Origin: Bacillota bacterium
GTDB taxonomy: Bacteria; Bacillota; Clostridia; Oscillospirales; Acutalibacteraceae
Direction of reading: 5' to 3'
Length of the DNA stretch: 6,549 bases
Assembly: GCA_009786275.1 (NCBI GenBank)
Contig: WQTL01000377.1
Coordinates: 1-6,549 of the forward strand
Below the pieces are notes generated by a model. It saw only the letters and a program-made list of their open reading frames with translations, made no database searches and had not been told where the DNA came from. The position numbers were made by a program, and so were the translations under genes. Each line of letters starts with the position of its first letter. Positions within the stretch are counted from its first letter, which is position 1. Below, piece after piece: positions 1 to 6,532 of this stretch.

Positions 1-1
1 A

Positions 2-7
2 AAAGGA
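2..7 (+). promoter_or_regulatory. Ribosome binding site supporting a TTG start for pcrA
   Basis: AAAGGA sits 7 nt before the TTG at position 15. It is the main reason for choosing this start, since the first in-frame ATG (position 84) would remove the residues just before the Q motif. The reading frame stays open upstream to the window edge, so an earlier start outside the window cannot be excluded. Confidence 0.5.
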
Positions 8-14
8 CAGCCCT

Positions 15-2438
15 TTGACCCCCCTCGACTACGCCGCCTGCCTCCAATACCGCCGCGCCGTCATCGAGCGCGATTTTGCCCGCATGAACGCCATGCAGCG
101 GCAGGCGGTGTTCTGCGTGGAGGGCCCCCTGCTGGTCCTGGCCGGGGCGGGCAGCGGCAAGACCACCGTGCTGGTCAATCGCATCGCGAATATCCTGCGC
201 TACGGCGATGCCTGGGCCTCAGATCAATTTACATACGAGCCCAATGAGGACGACATGGCTAATTTAAAGGCTGCCGCCGGGGGCGATGAGGGGGCTTTGG
301 CGCGTGTGCGCAATCTTCTCCCTTACCTCCCTCCTCATCCCTGGAACGTGTTGGCAATCACCTTCACCAACAAGGCCGCCGGGGAGATGAAGGAACGCCT
401 GCGGGCCATGCTGGGCGCGGACGGCGACGGCATCTGGGCGGGGACGTTCCACTCGATTTGCGCGAAAATCCTGCGGCGGCACGACGGCGGCCTGCCGGGC
501 TTCGACGCCCACTTCGCGATTTACGACACCGACGACAGCAAGCGCGTGATGAAGGAAGTCCAACGCCAACTGCGCATGGACGAGAAATATCTCCCCCACA
601 AGTATATTTTGAACGCCGTATCGAAGGCGAAGGACAGGCTCATCGACCCCGAGGATTATATCAAAGAGTTTGGCAACGAGCACAAGCAGCGGCAAATCGC
701 CGAGGCCTACGCGCTGTATCAAAAGCTGCTGCGCCGCGCCAACGCCATGGACTTCGATGACATCATCTTCTACACCGTGCGCCTGCTGGAGCAAAAAAAA
801 GAAGTGCGCGAGCAATACCAGCGGCGCTTCAAGTATATACTGGTGGATGAGTACCAGGACACCAACCACGCGCAGTATCGGTTGATCTCCCTGCTGGCGG
901 CCATGCACATGAACCTGTGCGTGGTGGGCGACGACGACCAGAGCATCTATCGCTTCCGCGGGGCGACAATCGAGAATATATTGCAGTTCGAGCACCAGTT
1001 CAGCAATGCAAAAGTCGTGCGTTTGGAGCAGAATTACCGCTCCACGCAGAACATTTTGGACGCCGCGAACCGGGTGATCTCCAACAACGAGAGCCGCAAG
1101 GGCAAGACGCTCTGGACGGGCAACGGCGCGGGCGAGGAGATCATCTGGCAGGTGTACGAGGAGGAGCGCGATGAGGCCCGGGCCATCGCGGACAGAATCC
1201 AGCGCAGCGTAGCCAAGGGCGCCGCCTGGGGAGACCACGCCGTGCTCTACCGGGCCAACGCGCTTTCCAGCACCATAGAGACCCAGCTGGTGCGCGCTGG
1301 CGTGCCGTATCGCATCATCGGCGGGCATCGTTTCTACGACCGCAAGGAGATACGCGACGCCTGCGCCTACCTCACCGTGATCGCCAACCCGGCGGACGAG
1401 ATCCGCCTGCGCCGCGTCGTCAACGAGCCCAAGCGCGGCATCGGCGAGGCTACCGTGCAGGCCGCAGCCAACCTCGCCGCCCGGGAGGGCCTGAGCCTCT
1501 ACGATGTGTTTTGCCGGGCGGATCAATTCCCCGAGCTCAGCCGGGCGAGCGCGAAAATCAAGGGCTTTATCGCGATGATGGAGGGCCTGCGGGCCGTTCA
1601 GCATGAGATTCCCCTGAAGGATTTGCTGGAGCTCACTTTGCAGCGCAGCGGCTATATGGCCGCCCTTGCCGAGGACAAAGAAACTTTTGAGGACAGAAAA
1701 GAGAATTTGCAGGAGCTGGCCTCGAACCTCGTGCGATACCAGGAGGAGGCCGAGGAGCCGAGCCTCTGGGGCTTCCTGGAGGACGTGGCGCTCCAGAGCG
1801 ACATCGACCAGTACAACGCACAGGCCGACGCCGCCGTGCTCATGACGCTGCATTCCGCGAAAGGCCTGGAGTTCCCCTGCGTGTTCCTCCCCGCCTGGGA
1901 GGAGCGGGTGTTCCCCAGCTACCAGACGGTGCAGGCCGGCGGGCAGGAGGACCTGGAGGAGGAACGGCGGCTGGCCTATGTGGGCATCACCCGGGCGAAA
2001 CAGAAGCTGATTTTTACGACTGCCAGAACAAGATTGCTCTACGGCAGCACGCAGTATAACCCGCCGAGCAGGTTTTTGAAGGAAGCGGGAATTGAGGAAA
2101 ATTCGGAATTCGGAATTCGGAATCCAGTACTCCGCACACCTTCCTTCGGTCGTGTCGGCTACGCCGAACCCCGGTCTGCGGCCACCCCTCCACGGGAGGG
2201 GAATTATCAAGCTGCCGAAAAGAAGAAATTTCCTCTCCGCGGAGGGGCGCCCGCAGGGCGGGGTGGTAATGGGTTCCTCCCCGCCGCCGGCGACACGGTA
2301 AAGCACCCCACCTTCGGGTTAGGGCTTGTGCTCGGCGCGAAGCCCATGGGCAACGACACCCTGCTGGAAATCGCCTTCGAGGACGCGGGCACGAAAAAAC
2401 TCATGGCAAACTTTGCAAAGCTGGAACAAATTTGTTAA
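15..2438 (+). CDS. pcrA: ATP-dependent 3'-5' DNA helicase, UvrD/PcrA family
   Basis: This is a superfamily 1A helicase that unwinds DNA in repair and replication and clears proteins or stalled RNA polymerase from DNA; it acts in the cytoplasm. The helicase motifs are visible in order: Q motif MNAMQRQAV (residues 24-32), Walker A AGAGSGKTT (43-51), motif Ia TFTNKAAGEM (116-125), TFHSICAKILRR (144-155), Walker B VDEYQDTN (277-284), motif III VGDDDQSIYRFRGA (304-317), motif IV VRLEQNYRST (335-344), motif V TLHSAKGLEF (611-620) and motif VI RRLAYVGITRAK (651-662). A Tudor-like RNA-polymerase-binding tail begins near GDTVKHPTFGLG (759-770). Residues about 64-110 form an insertion absent from Bacillus subtilis PcrA; I recall similar ones in Clostridia. 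The linker at about 692-757 is unusual: its DNA is a 7-bp tandem repeat followed by GC-rich palindromes. Of 807 residues, all catalytic motifs are intact, so the enzyme should work. The TTG start is likely but not certain. Rep or UvrD naming is possible; PcrA is the usual one in Bacillota. Confidence 0.95.
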   Translation: MTPLDYAACLQYRRAVIERDFARMNAMQRQAVFCVEGPLLVLAGAGSGKTTVLVNRIANILRYGDAWASDQFTYEPNEDDMANLKAAAGGDEGALARVRNLLPYLPPHPWNVLAITFTNKAAGEMKERLRAMLGADGDGIWAGTFHSICAKILRRHDGGLPGFDAHFAIYDTDDSKRVMKEVQRQLRMDEKYLPHKYILNAVSKAKDRLIDPEDYIKEFGNEHKQRQIAEAYALYQKLLRRANAMDFDDIIFYTVRLLEQKKEVREQYQRRFKYILVDEYQDTNHAQYRLISLLAAMHMNLCVVGDDDQSIYRFRGATIENILQFEHQFSNAKVVRLEQNYRSTQNILDAANRVISNNESRKGKTLWTGNGAGEEIIWQVYEEERDEARAIADRIQRSVAKGAAWGDHAVLYRANALSSTIETQLVRAGVPYRIIGGHRFYDRKEIRDACAYLTVIANPADEIRLRRVVNEPKRGIGEATVQAAANLAAREGLSLYDVFCRADQFPELSRASAKIKGFIAMMEGLRAVQHEIPLKDLLELTLQRSGYMAALAEDKETFEDRKENLQELASNLVRYQEEAEEPSLWGFLEDVALQSDIDQYNAQADAAVLMTLHSAKGLEFPCVFLPAWEERVFPSYQTVQAGGQEDLEEERRLAYVGITRAKQKLIFTTARTRLLYGSTQYNPPSRFLKEAGIEENSEFGIRNPVLRTPSFGRVGYAEPRSAATPPREGNYQAAEKKKFPLRGGAPAGRGGNGFLPAAGDTVKHPTFGLGLVLGAKPMGNDTLLEIAFEDAGTKKLMANFAKLEQIC
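2100..2123 (+). repeat. 7-bp tandem repeat inside pcrA
   Basis: Three exact copies of AATTCGG are followed by AAT. They encode residues 696-703 (NSEFGIRN) at the start of the linker after the helicase core. The unit is not a multiple of three, so gain or loss of one copy would shift the reading frame and remove the C-terminal Tudor-like domain while leaving all helicase motifs. Confidence 0.9.
2182..2266. repeat. GC-rich palindromic element within the pcrA linker
   Basis: The outer arms CCACCCC (2182-2188) and GGGGTGG (2260-2266) are exact reverse complements. Inside lie three further hairpins: CCCCTCC-ACG-GGAGGGG (2185-2201), a dyad centred on CCGCGG (2232-2247), and CGCCC-GCA-GGGCG (2248-2260). 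The left half resembles the reverse complement of the right half with about 16 nt missing, so the element looks like two copies facing each other. Just upstream, TCGGC-TAC-GCCGA (2155-2167) is another hairpin. The DNA is read in frame as residues 723-751 of PcrA, rich in Gly, Ala, Pro, Arg and Lys. This architecture is typical of intergenic repeats rather than of a helicase gene. Calling it an inserted mobile or dispersed repeat is inference. Confidence 0.65.
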
Positions 2439-2468
2439 ACAATCTGTTGTAAGTCCAACAAACAAACA
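2425..2468 (+). promoter_or_regulatory. AT-rich palindrome cluster upstream of lacZ, possible operator
   Basis: Three small dyads overlap the pcrA stop and the 47-bp gap: AACAAATTTGTT (2425-2436, perfect 12-bp palindrome), TTGTT-A-AACAA (2432-2442) and TGTTG-TAAGTC-CAACA (2445-2460), followed by AACAAACAAACA. They stand out against a GC-rich background and lie 26-61 nt before the lacZ start, where a LacI-type or similar repressor could act. No clear -35/-10 pair accompanies them, and there is no hairpin plus T-run that would terminate pcrA. The regulatory role is a guess. Confidence 0.25.
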
Positions 2469-2471
2469 TTT

Positions 2472-2479
2472 GGGAGGAG
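2472..2479 (+). promoter_or_regulatory. Ribosome binding site of lacZ
   Basis: GGGAGGAG contains the full GGAGG core, 8 nt before the ATG at 2486. It fixes that ATG as the start and suggests efficient translation. Confidence 0.85.
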
Positions 2480-2485
2480 TCCTAT

Positions 2486-5284
2486 ATGCAGTACCGTATT
2501 CAGCACTCGAACTACCGCGATTTTGAGATGTACGAGCAGAACAAGCGCGCGCCCCGGGCCTACTTCATCCCCTACGGCAGCGAAGAAAAACTGCGTGAGG
2601 CGCCGGACGCGCGGCAGCGCTACGAGTCCGACCTGGTGACGGTGCTCTCGGGCGCGTGGGATTTCCATTACTACGCCGACGCCGCCGAGCTGCCCCGGGA
2701 GCTCAACACGGCGCAGGTGGCCTTCGACGTCGTCCAGGTGCCCTGCACGTGGCAGCGCACCGGGTACGAGCCGCCGGTGTACCTGAACACGCGCTACGAG
2801 TTCGAGGATTACCCCGCCGCGCTGCCGGAGAAGCTTTCCGTGGGGGTGTACCGCAAGCGATTTTCGCTGGAGCAGACGGAGAACCGCAACTTCATCATCG
2901 CCTTTTTGGGGGTGATCCCCTGCGTGGACCTCTACTGCAACGGGTACCACGTGGGCTACAGCGAGGGCGCGCACAACACCGCCGAGTTCGACCTGACCGC
3001 CATGGTGCGCGCGGGCGACAACGAGATCGTCGCCGTGGTGCACAAGTGGAGCACCGGCACCTTCCTGGAGTGCCAGGACATGTTCCGCGAAAACGGCATC
3101 TTCCGCGACGTGCTGCTGTATACCCTGCCCCGGGCCTGGCTCAACGACTTCTGGCTGCGCCCGCTGAAGGGCGCCGACGGGGACTACCGCCTGCAATGCA
3201 CGGTGGAGGTGCAGGGCGAATTCGCCGGCTGGAACGTGGAGTTCACCGTGGACGGCCTGGACGTGAAATACGCCGCCCCCGCCAAGGAGCGCATGGTCTT
3301 CTCCCTGGACAAAATGGCCGTTGAGGAGTGGAACGCCGAGCAGCCCCGGCTCTACACCGCCTGGCTGAAGCTGTGCCGGAACGGCGAAGTTCCCCAAGTG
3401 GTGAAAATCCCCGTCGGCTTCAAAGCCGTCGAGATCAGGGAGAACGTGTTCACCTTCAACGGCAGGGCCATCAAGTTCAAGGGCGTGAACCACCACGACA
3501 CCGACCCGAATACCGGCTACTGCATGACATATGAAGATTACGAAAAAGACCTGCGGCTGATGAAGGCGATGAACGTCAACGCGATACGCACCTCGCACTA
3601 CCCGCCCGACCCGCACCTGCTCATGCTGGCGGATAAGCTGGGCTTCTACGTGATCGACGAGGCGGACATCGAGGCCCACGGCGCGCAGTGCACCCACAAC
3701 GACATCAACCTGATCTCCAACGACAAGCGCTGGATCCCCCGCTACCTCGACAGGGTCAAGCGCATGCTCTTCCGCGACCGCAGCCATCCCTGCGTCACCA
3801 TGTGGTCCCTGGGCAACGAGGCCGGGGGCTGGCACTGCCAGGACGCCTGCTACGCCTTCCTCCACGCCGTGCACCCGGAGATCCCCGTGCACTACGAGGG
3901 CGCGTGCCGCACGCCCGTGGTGGCCTACGACGTCTACAGCGAGATGTACACCCACCACGACGGCGTGGAGCTCTACGGCAAATGCGAGGACGAGGACGAG
4001 AAGATCCGCAGCCGCCCCTTCTTCCTGTGCGAATACGCCCACGCCATGGGCAACGGCCCCGGAGCCCTGGAGGAATACTGGGAGCTGTTCTACCGCTACG
4101 AGAACCTCATGGGCGGCTGCGTCTGGGAGTGGGCCGACCACGCGGTCTACCACGAGGACGGCCCGTATAAGTATACCTACGGCGGCGACCACGGCGAGCG
4201 CCTCCACGACGGCAACTTCTGCGTGGACGCTTTGGTCTACCCCGACCGCACGCCCCACACCGGCGCCTGGGCCGTGAAGAACGTCTACCGGCCCGTGCGG
4301 GCGCAATTTGAGGACGGCAAGCTGGTGTTCACCAACACCAATCGATTCGCGAACGCGAATTGCGCGCTCACCTGGGCGCTGCTGCGCAACGGCGAGGCCA
4401 TCCTGAACGGCGAGGCCGCGCTGGACATCCCCGCCATGGAGAATTTCGAGCTGCCCATCGAGCTGCCCGCGCTGGAAAACGGCGATTATGCCATCAATTT
4501 GCAATACGAGGACATCGCGTTCGAGCAGATTATCTTGCAGGAGGAATATGTAGAAGATGCGCGGGCGGCTGGCGCGCCGCCACTACAGGCGCTGCAAACC
4601 CTCAAATTGAACTTCCTGCGCGCGTGGATCGACAACGACAACTGGCGCAACTGGGTGCAGGAGGAGTACGCCCCGCAGAACCTCATCGTCAAGGAGGACG
4701 GGGTCTACGCCGGGGAGGACAAGCAATTCACGATGGCGCTGCTACAGGAAGAACTGCCCGGCGGCGCGGTGAAAGTGACGGCCAGGCTCACCCCTGCGGA
4801 GGAGCTGCTGGAGGGCTTGCAGATACCGCGCTTCGGCGTGACGCTCGAGCTGCCGCACGAGTGGGACCGGATCACATATTACGGCCTGGGCGAACGGGAG
4901 AACCTGCCCGACATGAAGGCGCAGGCGAAGCTGGGCGTCTTCGAGACCACGGTGGACGACACGCACGAGCCCTATATCTTCCCCCAGGACAACGGGAACC
5001 ACGGGCAATGCCGCTGGCTGGAATTGACCGATCACAAGGGCCGGGGCATACTGGTGTTCAACGCGCCGGGAAGGTTCAGCTTCAGCGCGCACCACTATAC
5101 GCAGCAGGAGCTTCAGGCCGCGAAGCACCAGGAGGATTTGACCCACGGCGGCCCGGTGTATTTGTCCATCGACGGCTTCGTGCGCGGCAGCGGCAGCAGC
5201 TCCTGCGGGCCGGACGCGCTGGAGAAATATCAGATTGAATTGAAGGACGGGCTGGAGTTTGCGTTTATGATTGCGGGTGTGTAA
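2486..5284 (+). CDS. lacZ: Beta-galactosidase, glycoside hydrolase family 2 (LacZ type)
   Basis: The enzyme hydrolyses terminal beta-galactosides such as lactose, with retention. It has no signal peptide, so it is cytoplasmic. The N-terminal sugar-binding jelly roll (about residues 50-215) includes QDMFRENGIFRDV (197-209), where D198 matches the Na+/substrate Asp of E. coli LacZ. After an immunoglobulin-like domain comes the TIM barrel: GVNHHD (333-338), IRTSHYP (367-373) and DEADIEAHG (391-399, Mg2+ ligands E396 and H398). E445 in SLGNEAG is the acid/base and E516 in CEYAHAMGNG the nucleophile; GGCVWEWAD (543-551) follows. The C-terminal small-chain domain starts near RAWIDND (712-718). At the position of E. 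coli W999 there is Cys907 (SSSCGPD), a common natural variant. At 932 residues it is shorter than E. coli LacZ (1023): it lacks the alpha-peptide-like N terminus and appears to lack about 30-40 residues just before RAWIDND, where a repeat-like sequence lies. An evolved or related beta-galactosidase activity is possible. Confidence 0.95.
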   Translation: MQYRIQHSNYRDFEMYEQNKRAPRAYFIPYGSEEKLREAPDARQRYESDLVTVLSGAWDFHYYADAAELPRELNTAQVAFDVVQVPCTWQRTGYEPPVYLNTRYEFEDYPAALPEKLSVGVYRKRFSLEQTENRNFIIAFLGVIPCVDLYCNGYHVGYSEGAHNTAEFDLTAMVRAGDNEIVAVVHKWSTGTFLECQDMFRENGIFRDVLLYTLPRAWLNDFWLRPLKGADGDYRLQCTVEVQGEFAGWNVEFTVDGLDVKYAAPAKERMVFSLDKMAVEEWNAEQPRLYTAWLKLCRNGEVPQVVKIPVGFKAVEIRENVFTFNGRAIKFKGVNHHDTDPNTGYCMTYEDYEKDLRLMKAMNVNAIRTSHYPPDPHLLMLADKLGFYVIDEADIEAHGAQCTHNDINLISNDKRWIPRYLDRVKRMLFRDRSHPCVTMWSLGNEAGGWHCQDACYAFLHAVHPEIPVHYEGACRTPVVAYDVYSEMYTHHDGVELYGKCEDEDEKIRSRPFFLCEYAHAMGNGPGALEEYWELFYRYENLMGGCVWEWADHAVYHEDGPYKYTYGGDHGERLHDGNFCVDALVYPDRTPHTGAWAVKNVYRPVRAQFEDGKLVFTNTNRFANANCALTWALLRNGEAILNGEAALDIPAMENFELPIELPALENGDYAINLQYEDIAFEQIILQEEYVEDARAAGAPPLQALQTLKLNFLRAWIDNDNWRNWVQEEYAPQNLIVKEDGVYAGEDKQFTMALLQEELPGGAVKVTARLTPAEELLEGLQIPRFGVTLELPHEWDRITYYGLGERENLPDMKAQAKLGVFETTVDDTHEPYIFPQDNGNHGQCRWLELTDHKGRGILVFNAPGRFSFSAHHYTQQELQAAKHQEDLTHGGPVYLSIDGFVRGSGSSSCGPDALEKYQIELKDGLEFAFMIAGV
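4562..4587 (+). repeat. Repeat-like hairpin inside lacZ, related to the downstream intergenic repeat
   Basis: CGGGCGGC, a 6-nt loop, GCCGCC, then ACTACA. Aligned without gaps to 5297-5322 it matches at 20 of 26 positions; both stem arms are identical and the differences fall mostly in the loop. Resemblance continues weakly past CTACAG into the loop of the intergenic copy. It encodes RAAGAPPLQ (693-701) at the junction between the fourth domain and the small-chain domain. The hairpin and similarity are seen directly; common origin is inferred. Confidence 0.5.
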
Positions 5285-5290
5285 CTTAGG

Positions 5291-5365
5291 TGTTTTCGGG
5301 CGGCAAGAATGCCGCCCCTACAGAGCGTAAAACCTGTAGGGGTGGCATTCTTGCCACCCGAAACA
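5291..5365. repeat. Long intergenic inverted repeat of nested hairpins
   Basis: The left arm (5291-5323) and right arm (5334-5365) are reverse complements except for one single-base indel and two transitions, around a 10-nt loop. Each arm contains its own hairpin: GGCGGCA-AGAA-TGCCGCC on the left and GGTGGCA-TTCT-TGCCACC on the right, so a four-way or cruciform fold is possible. It begins 6 nt after the lacZ stop and ends before the ribosome binding site of the next gene. No T-run follows on either strand, so it is not a standard intrinsic terminator; it could still protect the lacZ mRNA 3' end or lower readthrough. The form suggests a dispersed, non-autonomous palindromic repeat. Confidence 0.85.
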
Positions 5366-5375
5366 CAAAAAGTAC

Positions 5376-5382
5376 GGGAGGT
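5376..5382 (+). promoter_or_regulatory. Ribosome binding site of the metallophosphoesterase gene
   Basis: GGGAGGT lies 9 nt before the ATG at 5392. It decides the start: the same frame is open from a GTG at 5290, but that extension is just translated inverted repeat. Confidence 0.85.
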
Positions 5383-5391
5383 TGTTATACC

Positions 5392-6456
5392 ATGCAGAAA
5401 TCCCTTCGGAAATTGCTGCTCTTCCTCGGCATTGGCTTGGTTGGCCTTGGCCTGCTGACCGGCGGGGTGCTCGCCATATTGCGGGCCGCGAAAACCTTCC
5501 ACACGGGCGATTTGACCGGGACGGCGGAGAAGTTCTCCATCCTGGACCGGGAAATCCCTCCCCTACCCGTGCGGGACAGCGGCAATTTCGTCATTTTGCA
5601 GTTCACGGACACGCACCTCGTTGGCACGAAGGGCAAGGACGCGAGGACCCTGGCCGCCATGGAGGAGCAGATCGTGAGCGTCAAGCCCGACCTGGCGGTC
5701 GTCACCGGCGATATGCTGGACGGGTTCAACAATAAGCTCGTGGTGGACAAGCGCGGCGCGCTGTGCGCCGTGGCGGATATCTTCGAGCGGCACGGGCAGT
5801 TCTGGGCCTGGGTGCCCGGCAACAACGACGGCGAATACCTGGGCTCCGCCGCCGACGTTGCGGCCTTTCTGGGGCGCAGCTACCCCCATTGTTTGATCTC
5901 CAACGCGGAGGACGTCACCGGGGCCGCGCACTTTGTCGTGCCCATCGCGGACGGCGAGGGCGAGATCGTGCACGCGCTGGTGTTCATGGATTCCCTGGCG
6001 CGTGACCCCGACACGAACTACATGACCTACGACTGCATGAAGAAGAACCAGGCCGACTGGCTGCGGGAGCGGCTGGCCGAACTGAAGGCGCAGGCCCCCC
6101 TGGCCAAGGCCAGCGTGTTTTTCCACATGAACACCCCCGCCTTCACGCAGGCGAAGAACGAGGGCGAGGCCTATTCGGACAAATACGGCATGCTGGACTT
6201 CCCCGACAGCTGGTCCATCCGGGGCAACGAGATCGTGGACAGGGCCATACACGGCGCGGGCAGCGTGGGCCTGGTGAGCATCGGCCACCTGCACCCGGGC
6301 GAGAACTGGTGCGCATTCCTGGGCGGCACGTACTACCACATCACGCGGGCTTCGGGCTACCAGGCGGCGAAGCGGCCCGGCGCGGCGCTGATCACGATAC
6401 ACACCTATGACGGCAGCCCGCGCAGGCTGTATGATTTTGAGGAGGTTGTGTTCTAG
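5392..6456 (+). CDS. Membrane-anchored calcineurin-like metallophosphoesterase
   Basis: This is a predicted two-metal phosphoesterase of 354 residues; the substrate is unknown. Residues 1-7 are basic (MQKSLRK) and about 8-31 form a hydrophobic helix without a lipobox Cys, so it is likely an N-terminal anchor with the enzyme outside the membrane. The metallophosphoesterase motifs appear in order: FTDTHL (D73, H75), TGDMLDG (G106, D107), PGNNDGE (143-147, N144), FFHMN (H245) and GHLHPGENW (H299, H301). The layout, with PDLAVVTGD followed by a ring of conserved residues and GNND, resembles the Dcr2/purple-acid-phosphatase-29-like branch. Oddly the usual GNH[DE] motif reads GNND, so the His normally aiding catalysis is Asn145. 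The gene lies 107 bp after lacZ and before a terminator, so it may end a transcript. No functional tie to lactose use is evident. Confidence 0.88.
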   Translation: MQKSLRKLLLFLGIGLVGLGLLTGGVLAILRAAKTFHTGDLTGTAEKFSILDREIPPLPVRDSGNFVILQFTDTHLVGTKGKDARTLAAMEEQIVSVKPDLAVVTGDMLDGFNNKLVVDKRGALCAVADIFERHGQFWAWVPGNNDGEYLGSAADVAAFLGRSYPHCLISNAEDVTGAAHFVVPIADGEGEIVHALVFMDSLARDPDTNYMTYDCMKKNQADWLRERLAELKAQAPLAKASVFFHMNTPAFTQAKNEGEAYSDKYGMLDFPDSWSIRGNEIVDRAIHGAGSVGLVSIGHLHPGENWCAFLGGTYYHITRASGYQAAKRPGAALITIHTYDGSPRRLYDFEEVVF

Positions 6457-6477
6457 CCCCCCCGGCGCTGCGCGTCA

Positions 6478-6503
6478 CCCCCCTCCGCGGAGGGGGGCTT
6501 TTC
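6478..6503 (+). terminator. Intrinsic terminator after the metallophosphoesterase
   Basis: A perfect 20-bp palindrome at 6478-6497, CCCCCCT-CCGCGG-AGGGGGG, is followed by CTTTTCT. It starts 21 nt after the stop codon at 6454-6456. The T-run is short (four Ts). C-runs at 6457-6463 and 6543-6548 could compete for the same G-run. The core 13-mer is also present in the pcrA palindromic element. Confidence 0.75.
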
Positions 6504-6532
6504 TGTGCTCTATCGTAAGTTTTGGTTGAAGC

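Noticed and set aside
264..2306. 680-codon open frame on the minus strand opposite pcrA
   Set aside because: It is a shadow of a GC-rich coding frame: the plus strand carries every helicase motif, while the minus product is low-complexity (rich in Leu, Val, Gly, His) with no recognisable domain.
2411..2442. Possible promoter TTGCAA with TTAAAC before lacZ
   Set aside because: Both boxes are poor matches to consensus and fall in an AT-rich patch where such matches arise by chance.
2435..4504. 689-codon open frame on the minus strand opposite lacZ
   Set aside because: The same GC-bias effect. The product is dominated by Val, His, Ala and Gly, and the opposite strand encodes a full GH2 enzyme with its catalytic residues.
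5291..5365. Intergenic inverted repeat as an intrinsic terminator for lacZ
   Set aside because: No T-run follows the stem on the plus strand, and none follows on the minus strand.
5290..5391. GTG-started N-terminal extension of the metallophosphoesterase
   Set aside because: It consists largely of translated inverted repeat, has no ribosome binding site, and would place 34 residues before a clear membrane anchor. The ATG at 5392 has a good GGGAGGT.
5230..5502. 90-codon minus-strand frame across the intergenic repeat
   Set aside because: Its middle is the repeat and both ends lie opposite real genes; no protein family was recognised.
15..6456. The three genes as one new functional system
   Set aside because: Each belongs to a well-known family with unrelated roles, and nothing in spacing or shared domains ties them together beyond same-strand order.
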